In this document: positions 38,774-44,730 of the stretch, piece by piece
Position numbering within the stretch: position 1 is the stretch's first letter
Layout of the letters: the number at the start of each line of letters is the position of its first letter
Program-made: the position numbers and the translations under genes
The notes under the pieces: generated by a model
The model's database searches: none
What the model saw: the letters and a program-made list of their open reading frames with translations, nothing else
What the model was told of the DNA's origin: nothing
DNA from: Candidatus Nitronauta litoralis
Lineage (GTDB): Bacteria > Nitrospinota > Nitrospinia > Nitrospinales > Nitrospinaceae
DNA length: 64,000 nt
Reading direction: 5' to 3'
NCBI GenBank assembly: GCA_015698285.1
Contig: CP048685.1
Location: forward strand, 1,550,001 to 1,614,000

Positions 38774-39798
38774 TGGATGAACTATACGCTCTTAAAATTT
38801 CTCAACTGGGTTCAAAGGCTCCTGAATTTATCCAGATCGCACCCCTCGGAATATTGCAGGATGGACAGGGCCGGAAGTTTGAAATAACTCCGGAAGTCGT
38901 TCAGAAAATTATTGATGTTTACAGCAATCGTGAAAATGATCTCGTTATCGATTACGAACACCAGACCCTGGACGGGGTCATTGCTCCAGCCGCTGGATGG
39001 ATCAAGGAACTGGAGGATCGAGGAGAACAAGGGCTTTGGGCAAAGGTGGAATGGAATGCGCGTGGAAAGGGTTTTATTGAAGCTAAAGAGTACAAGTATT
39101 TATCGCCTGTGCTCCTGGTTAAAAAACAGCCAGGTGGAATTGGAATTCCCCAGCGTTTGCATTCCGCCGCGCTGACAAACAATCCGGCAATCGATGGCAT
39201 GGTGCCGTTGATTAACAAAAGTCAATTGAAGGAGAAACAAAAAATGGAGCTTGCAAAATTGATAACCCTTTTGGGTATTTCAAGTGTCTCGACTGAACAG
39301 CAGGTTTTGGATCACCTTTCTGCAATGAAGGCAGAAAATGAAAAAAAAGAAGGTAGCAAAGTGGTCATTGAAACCATCCCAATGAACCTTGCTTCGGCTT
39401 TGGACCTAAACGAAGGCGCGACCATCTCCGAAGCTGAAGCGACTGTATTGGCGCTCAAGCAAAAATTGGAAACGGGTGAAAGTGCCCGTGTCGAAAAGTT
39501 GGCCGACGAAATCGCCGCGATGAAAGCGGATAAGGCAGTTGAGGCCGCCATGAAGGAAGGCAAGGTTACTGCCGCCCAAAAAGAATGGGCGCAGGAGTAC
39601 GCCAGGCGCGATCTTTCGGGGTTTGAGCTGTTTGCATCCAAGGCCACGCCTGTTGTTCCTACCGACCCAGCTCCTTCAGGTGATGAAATCACCACCGGTC
39701 AAAAGCTGGATGAAACCACAATCGCCCTGGCCGAAATTTTTGGAAACTCCCAGGAAGACCTGGTGACGTTCGGAGGCGTTGAGGCTCCGGCCAACTAA
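38773..39798 (+). CDS. Phage head protease with C-terminal scaffold (Mu gpI-like)
   Basis: The N-terminal protease part (about 1-150) has FEITPEVVQKIIDVY, LVIDYEHQTL and APAAGWIKEL, then the SPVLL and LHSAALTNNPAIDG signature of Mu-like I proteins. Residues from about 158 are a charged, helical scaffold region with coiled-coil. An internal in-frame start with a strong ribosome site lies at 39244 (next entry). It processes the capsid shell during head maturation. Confidence 0.85.
   Translation: MDELYALKISQLGSKAPEFIQIAPLGILQDGQGRKFEITPEVVQKIIDVYSNRENDLVIDYEHQTLDGVIAPAAGWIKELEDRGEQGLWAKVEWNARGKGFIEAKEYKYLSPVLLVKKQPGGIGIPQRLHSAALTNNPAIDGMVPLINKSQLKEKQKMELAKLITLLGISSVSTEQQVLDHLSAMKAENEKKEGSKVVIETIPMNLASALDLNEGATISEAEATVLALKQKLETGESARVEKLADEIAAMKADKAVEAAMKEGKVTAAQKEWAQEYARRDLSGFELFASKATPVVPTDPAPSGDEITTGQKLDETTIALAEIFGNSQEDLVTFGGVEAPAN
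39244..39798 (+). CDS. In-frame internal scaffold protein (Mu gpZ-like)
   Basis: AAGGAG at 39229-39234 stands nine bases before ATG 39244, which is codon 158 of the protease gene. The product would be 184 residues, helical and acidic (AEATVLALKQKLETGESARVEKLADEIAAMKAD region), the usual make-up of a phage scaffold. In Mu the scaffold is likewise the C-terminal part of the protease gene. Shown by sequence signals only. Confidence 0.6.
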   Translation: MELAKLITLLGISSVSTEQQVLDHLSAMKAENEKKEGSKVVIETIPMNLASALDLNEGATISEAEATVLALKQKLETGESARVEKLADEIAAMKADKAVEAAMKEGKVTAAQKEWAQEYARRDLSGFELFASKATPVVPTDPAPSGDEITTGQKLDETTIALAEIFGNSQEDLVTFGGVEAPAN

Positions 39799-39869
39799 AA
39801 ACAAAACCTGAATTTTTTCAAAAAGCAGACCCCGTATTTTTTGAATAAACACAGAAAAGGAGAAACCGA

Positions 39870-40442
39870 ATGACGGCATTAACAGAAGATCGCAATACCC
39901 CGCGCCGGGAAGGGGTTATCTACAATGACCCAGTTAAAGGAGGGGTGACCCTTTTTGGTGGGTCCATGTATTCCCTTGATGCCAATGGCCTTGCCGTGCC
40001 CGCATCTGATACTGCAGGGCTCAGTAACGTCAGGGGGATCGTTCAAGAGCGGGTTGATAACTCAGCCGGTGGGGATGGGGATAAAACCGTCGATGGCCGT
40101 GAAGGAGTATTTCAGCTCACATCATCCTCCCTGGTCAATGCAGACATTGGAAAGGCCATGTATGTGTCAGATGACCAGACGGTAACAAAAGCATCTACGA
40201 CCCATCAGGTGATGGCTGGTGTGCTGGTCGCAAAAGATAGTGCAACGAAGGCGTGGATTGCTATTGGCGTCCATGCTCGGGTAGCAAAGGCGGTCGCGTT
40301 TGTCACGCAGGACGATGCAGACGCCCAGGGGGCGACCTACGTTCAGGTCGATGCTAACACCGTGGCTGATTTGGCCAATGCCAACAAGGCGGCAATCAAC
40401 GCCATCATTGCCGTCCTGCAAAGCGCAAAGTTGATCGGCTAG
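39870..40442 (+). CDS. Capsid decoration/stabilisation-like protein, 190 residues
   Basis: Beta-rich protein with Gly/Val/Thr content: EGVIYNDPVKGGVTLFGGSMYSLDANGLAVPASDT and GVLVAKDSATKAWIAIG, resembling DUF2190/decoration-type proteins that sit between protease and major capsid genes. A C-terminal part (DVDANTVADLANANKAA region) is helical. AAAGGAGAAACC precedes the ATG. The role is inferred from place and fold type. Confidence 0.65.
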   Translation: MTALTEDRNTPRREGVIYNDPVKGGVTLFGGSMYSLDANGLAVPASDTAGLSNVRGIVQERVDNSAGGDGDKTVDGREGVFQLTSSSLVNADIGKAMYVSDDQTVTKASTTHQVMAGVLVAKDSATKAWIAIGVHARVAKAVAFVTQDDADAQGATYVQVDANTVADLANANKAAINAIIAVLQSAKLIG

Positions 40443-40483
40443 TCAGGCTGATTCAAAAATAAAAAAATAAGGAGAAACACAAC

Positions 40484-41392
40484 ATGCTTGTCAACGCGTC
40501 AGTGATTCAGGGGTTGTTCACCAACCTCAAAACAACTTTTAACAAAGCATTTGCGGCAGTTGAGCCTGTTTGGCCAAAAATAGCAATGGAGGTGCCTTCT
40601 ACCGGTGCATCCAACGATTATTCCTGGCTGTCAATGTTTCCAAAAATGCGTGAGTGGATTGGCGAAAAATATGTCAAGGCTCTTGAGGCATTCAATTACC
40701 AGCTTGTGAATCGTGATTTTGAGGCAACGGTCGAGGTGAAACGTAAACATATTGAAGATGATCAGATTGGCATCTATTCGCCATTGGCCAAGGATGCGGC
40801 CCACTCCGCAAAGACCTGGCCAGATGAGCTGATATTTGAAGTGGTTAATGGGGCTTTTGCCAGTCTTTGTTTTGATGGCCAGTATTTTATTGATACCGAT
40901 CACCCCGTTGGAGACGGAGTTGTCTCGAATAAAATCACGGTGAAGCTGAAAGCGGGAACGCTGGCCGAAGCGCAGGCCTCTTTCGGGGCAGCTAAAACCA
41001 AAATGCGTGAATTTAAAGATGATGAGGGTCGACCACTTGGATTGCGCCCAAATGTATTGCTGGTGCCGCCTGCACTGGAGGACACCGCAAACCTACTTAT
41101 GGACAGCGAACGACTCCAGGACGGCAAGCAAAACCCTTACAGGAATTCTGCTGAGGTGGTTGTGGGTGATTATCTGACTGATCCAGATGCCTGGTTTTTG
41201 CTGGACACCACGCGCCCTGTAAAACCCTTTATCTTTCAGCCAAGGAAGAGGCCTGTCTTTGTTTCCCAGGTCAACATGGAAAGCGATGATGTGTTCATGA
41301 AAGCTGTTTACAAATACGGTGCAGAATCAAGGGGTAATGCCGGGTACGGATTCTGGCAATTAGCGGTCGGGTCAGACGGTTCTACGGGTTAA
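40484..41392 (+). CDS. Major head subunit (Mu gpT-like)
   Basis: The 302 residues match gpT: the N-terminal VIQGLFTNLKTTFNKAFA, WLSMFPKMREWIGEKYVKAL (about 48-67), a DDQIGIYSPLAKDAAHSAKTWPDELIFEVV block and a C-terminal ESRGNAGYGFWQLAVGSDG. HK97-fold shell protein. AAGGAGAAACACAAC gives a strong ribosome site, as expected for a high-copy protein. A terminator-type hairpin follows. Confidence 0.9.
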   Translation: MLVNASVIQGLFTNLKTTFNKAFAAVEPVWPKIAMEVPSTGASNDYSWLSMFPKMREWIGEKYVKALEAFNYQLVNRDFEATVEVKRKHIEDDQIGIYSPLAKDAAHSAKTWPDELIFEVVNGAFASLCFDGQYFIDTDHPVGDGVVSNKITVKLKAGTLAEAQASFGAAKTKMREFKDDEGRPLGLRPNVLLVPPALEDTANLLMDSERLQDGKQNPYRNSAEVVVGDYLTDPDAWFLLDTTRPVKPFIFQPRKRPVFVSQVNMESDDVFMKAVYKYGAESRGNAGYGFWQLAVGSDGSTG

Positions 41393-41423
41393 GTCTTAAT
41401 CCTTAGCTTTAGAGGTCGAATTT

Positions 41424-41456
41424 ATGCCGGGGTTATCTAACCGTTAACCCCGGCAT
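41424..41456 (+). terminator. Strong hairpin after the major capsid gene
   Basis: ATGCCGGGGTTA (41424-41435) pairs perfectly with TAACCCCGGCAT (41445-41456), a 12-bp stem with a nine-base loop, followed by TTATAAAAAT. It would partly end transcription and raise the ratio of capsid mRNA. Confidence 0.7.
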
Positions 41457-41487
41457 TTATAAAAATAAACAAAATGGAGTATCCACA

Positions 41488-41859
41488 ATGCCTTTAAAAA
41501 TTACATGCCAGAAAGATGGTTTCTGCCGTGGTGGTCAAAAACATTACCGGGCCGAGACAATCTGGCCGGATGAAACATTCAATGAAGAACAGCGTCAACA
41601 GCTCATGGAGGAGCCTCTGCTGCACGTTGTTGTTCTGGAAAGTCCGGAGCCAGAGGAAAATGAAAGTGGTTCCAACGGCGGAAAAAAGGATAACAGCGGC
41701 TCTTCTTCTGAATTGCTAAAACCACCCTACACAGAAGAGCAGCTCAAGGGTATCGATTGGTCTGATCTAACCAAAATGCTGGGTGATGAATATAGGCCGG
41801 GCATGAACAAGGAAACCGTTATCAAAATGTTGTTGGAGAAAAAAGGGGCGGTTTCTTAA
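41488..41859 (+). CDS. HI1506-related phage protein, 123 residues
   Basis: N-terminal LKITCQKDGFCRGGQKHY (about 3-20) followed by TIWPDETFNEEQRQQLMEEPLLHVV is the pattern of the HI1506-related proteins in Mu-like prophages. A Ser/Gly-rich linker then leads to a C-terminal helical part (TKMLGDEYRPGMNKETVIKMLLEKK). Function is unknown; probably a minor head or connector factor. The next ATG follows the stop directly. Confidence 0.65.
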   Translation: MPLKITCQKDGFCRGGQKHYRAETIWPDETFNEEQRQQLMEEPLLHVVVLESPEPEENESGSNGGKKDNSGSSSELLKPPYTEEQLKGIDWSDLTKMLGDEYRPGMNKETVIKMLLEKKGAVS

Positions 41860-42291
41860 ATGCCTTACTGCGCCCAAACCGACATCGAGCAGATGCTGCC
41901 GCCTGATGAGCTGATCCAGCTCACAGACGACAGTGGGCTCGGTGTTGCCAACACCACGGTGATCGCCGCCGCGATCAACAAAGCTGATGAACTGATCGAC
42001 AGCTACGTTGGCAAGGTCAAGACGGTACCGCTATCGCCTGTGCCGGGCATCATTAAAAATCTTTCTGTGACCCTTTCGATCTGGTTTCTTCATGAACGCA
42101 GAGGGCTTGATGATGAAGTTCGGCGCAGAGCTTTTGAGGATGCCGAAAAGCGGCTGGATTCGATATCTAAAGGAAAGATCACCCTGGGCGAAGAGGAAGC
42201 AACCGCTCCCGATGAAACCACGGAAGGAGATTCGGTAATTTATCAGGCACCTGAAAGAAATTTCACGAATGAAACGATGAAGGATTTTTGA
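41860..42291 (+). CDS. Head-tail connector protein (DUF1320, Mu gp36)
   Basis: YCAQTDIEQMLPPDELIQLTDD at the start and the helical core (INKADELIDSYVGKV, LSVTLSIWFLHERRG) with LDSISKGKITLG are the DUF1320 signature. It is a head completion/connector subunit. It begins immediately after the preceding stop (TAAATG). Confidence 0.85.
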   Translation: MPYCAQTDIEQMLPPDELIQLTDDSGLGVANTTVIAAAINKADELIDSYVGKVKTVPLSPVPGIIKNLSVTLSIWFLHERRGLDDEVRRRAFEDAEKRLDSISKGKITLGEEEATAPDETTEGDSVIYQAPERNFTNETMKDF

Positions 42292-42292
42292 A

Positions 42293-42736
42293 ATGTCAGC
42301 GGAAATCGAAGACATAGAGGATTTGGTATTGGCCGCCGTCAACGCGGCACCGCTCAACACTTATTGCAAGGTGTTCGAGCGTTATGACGGTCAGTTCAAT
42401 GTTGACGATGTGAACAAGATCAAATCCAGACTTCCCGCAGTCTTTGTTGCGTGGACCGGTGACCGCTTTGATGAGCAAACACCCTTCACCACCTACATGG
42501 ACAATGCCAACGTGTCTGTGGTGGTGGCCGCTTCCAACCTGCGCGATGATCACGCTTCAAAACTTGGCAATACCGGGGCGTTCAAAATGTTGGGGGATGT
42601 TAAAGACTTGCTCCACAAAAAACAGCTCGGCATCACAGGTTCTTATCCGCTGATTCTCACGCGTCGGGTGCCGTTGATCGATATACCAGGTCTTGCGGTA
42701 TTCGGCCTGGATTTCAACCTTAAATTTCTGGATTAA
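42293..42736 (+). CDS. Mu gp37-type protein (DUF1834)
   Basis: IEDLVLAAVNAAPL (about 7-20), LPAVFVAWTGDRFDEQT, VSVVVAASNLRDD and DIPGLAVFGLDFNL match DUF1834/gp37, a tail-terminator-like protein between connector and tail tube genes. ATG follows one base after the previous stop. Length of 147 residues is normal. Confidence 0.78.
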   Translation: MSAEIEDIEDLVLAAVNAAPLNTYCKVFERYDGQFNVDDVNKIKSRLPAVFVAWTGDRFDEQTPFTTYMDNANVSVVVAASNLRDDHASKLGNTGAFKMLGDVKDLLHKKQLGITGSYPLILTRRVPLIDIPGLAVFGLDFNLKFLD

Positions 42737-42738
42737 AA

Positions 42739-42984
42739 ATGGAAAACAAAATGATCATGACCCAGCGATCAGGCGGGGTGACCATAAAAAAGGCGAAGCC
42801 TAAACAGGACCCGCCCAACGAAAAGCCAACCGAGCGGCCTTACACCCGCGCCGAACTTGAGAAGATGAGCATGAAACAACTTCGAGAAATCGGCACACCC
42901 CTTGGCGCGTGGGACACATCAGCTAAAGAGTTGATCGAAGAAATCCTGGTCGCTCAGGAGAAAGGAAAAACCAATGGCTCTTAA
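42739..42984 (+). CDS. Small Rho-N/SAP-like helical protein, 81 residues
   Basis: A basic, Pro-rich N-terminal stretch leads to YTRAELEKMSMKQLREIGTPLGAWDTSAKELIEEILVAQ (about 34-72), which resembles the Rho N-terminal (SAP-like) helical fold found in small phage structural-region proteins. Function is unknown. The stop overlaps the tail-tube start by 11 bases. Confidence 0.6.
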   Translation: MENKMIMTQRSGGVTIKKAKPKQDPPNEKPTERPYTRAELEKMSMKQLREIGTPLGAWDTSAKELIEEILVAQEKGKTNGS

Positions 42985-43936
42985 AAAAGTTTCACTGGTC
43001 CTTGCTAAACAGGAAGTGACCTACGGCACAGACCCCGTTCCCGTTCCAGGCGCCAATGCCATTCTGGTGAGTAGCCCAGAGGTGAAGGTCGATGGTGAAA
43101 GGCTGGTGCGCGAGTTTGACAGTGCCACCCTGGGTGCATTAGGCCATGTGATTGGCATCAAAAGTGCCACAGTCACCTTCTCGACAGAGCTTAAAGGTAG
43201 TGGCACGGCCAATGCCGGTGGCGCGGGCGATGTTCCAGAAATCGATCCGTTGCTTCAGGCGTGCGGATTTGCTCTCACGGCCACCGCTGAATCCGGAGGT
43301 GGCGTTGGAGATGGCGACCTTACCTATGACCCGGTTTCAACCAATCGAAAATCCGTCACACTTTATATTTACCTGGGCGATGTGCTCCACAAAATTACCG
43401 GCGCTTATGGGAATTTCAGCCTCGATCTGAATGCTGGTAAACACGGCGTGATCAATTGGGAGTTTCAGGGTCTCTATATCAAGCCGACCGATGCGGCGAT
43501 CCCAGGGGGAGCTGCGTACAACGCCCAGGCTCCGTGGCCGTACCTTTCTGCCAATCTCACCCTCGGTGCGTACAGTCCAATATTCGAAGGTTTGTCAATC
43601 GACATCGGAAACTCGCTGTCCGTCCGAAAAGATGCCAATTCCGGATCCGGTGTGGTCGGTGTCTCCATCACCGAACGCGACGTCAGTGGTTCCCTGAACC
43701 CGGAGTCAGTGCCAGAGGCAACGCATCCATTCTGGACCGATTGGGAAAATGCAAACTCTAAAGCATTGTCCACTCTCATTGGTGGCATTGACGGCAACAA
43801 GATCACCATCACCGCGCCCAAGGTCCTACTCAATGAAATCAACTGGGGGGATCGTGACGAAACCCGCATTTACGAAACGCCCATCACCCTGGCGCGAAAC
43901 TCCGGGGATGATGAAATCAAAATAAAATTCCATTAG
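42974..43936 (+). CDS. Phage tail tube protein
   Basis: Starts KKVSLVLAKQEVTYGTDPVPV, a tail-tube N-terminus found in siphophages, then VKVDGERLVREFDSATLGALGHVIG, FSTELKGSGTA and the barrel strand SGVVGVSITERDVSGSLNPE. It has 320 residues. No contractile sheath gene accompanies it, so the virion is siphovirus-like, as in B3 rather than Mu. A palindromic repeat lies just beyond the stop. Confidence 0.8.
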   Translation: MALKKVSLVLAKQEVTYGTDPVPVPGANAILVSSPEVKVDGERLVREFDSATLGALGHVIGIKSATVTFSTELKGSGTANAGGAGDVPEIDPLLQACGFALTATAESGGGVGDGDLTYDPVSTNRKSVTLYIYLGDVLHKITGAYGNFSLDLNAGKHGVINWEFQGLYIKPTDAAIPGGAAYNAQAPWPYLSANLTLGAYSPIFEGLSIDIGNSLSVRKDANSGSGVVGVSITERDVSGSLNPESVPEATHPFWTDWENANSKALSTLIGGIDGNKITITAPKVLLNEINWGDRDETRIYETPITLARNSGDDEIKIKFH

Positions 43937-43943
43937 CCCCTTT

Positions 43944-43978
43944 CTCCCCCTTGTAAAGGGGGCCGAGGGGCTTCTTCC
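43944..43978. repeat. Palindromic repeat D, intergenic, mixed subtype
   Basis: CCCCCTTGTAAAGGGGG (43946-43962) has the left arm and loop of copies A-C, but the tail (CCGAGGGGCTTCTTCC) is that of copies E and F. It therefore links the two subtypes into one family. Confidence 0.8.
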
Positions 43979-44005
43979 AAAACATATAGAAAGGCAAATT
44001 GAAAT

Positions 44006-44401
44006 ATGAAACCCGTATTAATGGATAAAGAGATTCACTACGTTCCAGAATGCGATCGCAATTTACCAACCGAGGATCAAACCATTTTTCTTTTGAAACC
44101 CCTGTCTGCAAAAGACGCGGCATCCATGCAGGACAACGTTACCCAAACCAAACTTGGCGGAAATGATGGGGATACCGTGATGTTGATGCAGTCCGGTACC
44201 CAGGCGTTGAACGCCTTAAAAAAAGGTCTCGCCGGATGGGAAAATTTCAAAGACGCACACGGCAAAGAAATTGAGTTTCGGCACAACAATGGAGCGCCTC
44301 GACCTGAAATGTTTGATTTGATCCCCGCAAAAGTCAGGCAGGAACTTGCCAACGTGATCATAGAAGGGTGTGACATTTCGGGGGAAACGGAAAAAAACTG
44401 A
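44006..44401 (+). CDS. Tail assembly chaperone, zero-frame product (gpG-like)
   Basis: A 131-residue helical protein (LSAKDAASMQDNV, LNALKKGLAGWENFKDAHG) with a C-terminal EMFDLIPAKVRQELANVIIEGCDISGETEKN. It lies between the tail tube and tape-measure genes, the standard position of the lambda G/GT-type chaperone. The last codons GAA AAA AAC TGA contain a -1 slippery site. The protein binds the tape measure protein to guide tail growth. Confidence 0.78.
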   Translation: MKPVLMDKEIHYVPECDRNLPTEDQTIFLLKPLSAKDAASMQDNVTQTKLGGNDGDTVMLMQSGTQALNALKKGLAGWENFKDAHGKEIEFRHNNGAPRPEMFDLIPAKVRQELANVIIEGCDISGETEKN

Positions 44402-44730
44402 GGTTGGTGGCAGAGGGTAGCCTTGCCGGGTTGGATTGCGCCACCTGCCACCACAAAGACTGTGACGGGGGCAAAGGCTTGTGCCCGCCTTATGAATACA
44501 ACGGGGAACCGATAACAGGTTGCCCGTTAAATTATGCCACGGCAGAAACCAGGATGATGATGCGGTATTTCAAGCACTATCAAAATGGTTTCCTGCCGAC
44601 ACAAGGCGGGATCACCGACCAACCAAATATCCTGATGCGGGCGTTTGAAATTTTAGATTCAATCGTCGCCGAGCACAGGGAAGAAGAAGCCGAACGGGAA
44701 AGACAAAGAGCAAAACGAAATGGCAGATAA
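44398..44730 (+). CDS. -1 frameshift extension of the tail assembly chaperone (gpGT-like)
   Basis: This frame has no good start: it opens at 44398 directly after A AAA AAC (44392-44398), and its first Met-type codons are TTG/GTG without a ribosome site. A -1 slip on A AAA AAC gives a fusion of 131 plus 110 residues (about 241). The added part has CATCHHKDCDGGKGLCPP (a Cys/His cluster, possibly metal-binding) and a basic C-terminal tail. Its stop lies 11 bases inside the tape-measure gene. Confidence 0.72.
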   Translation: MRLVAEGSLAGLDCATCHHKDCDGGKGLCPPYEYNGEPITGCPLNYATAETRMMMRYFKHYQNGFLPTQGGITDQPNILMRAFEILDSIVAEHREEEAERERQRAKRNGR

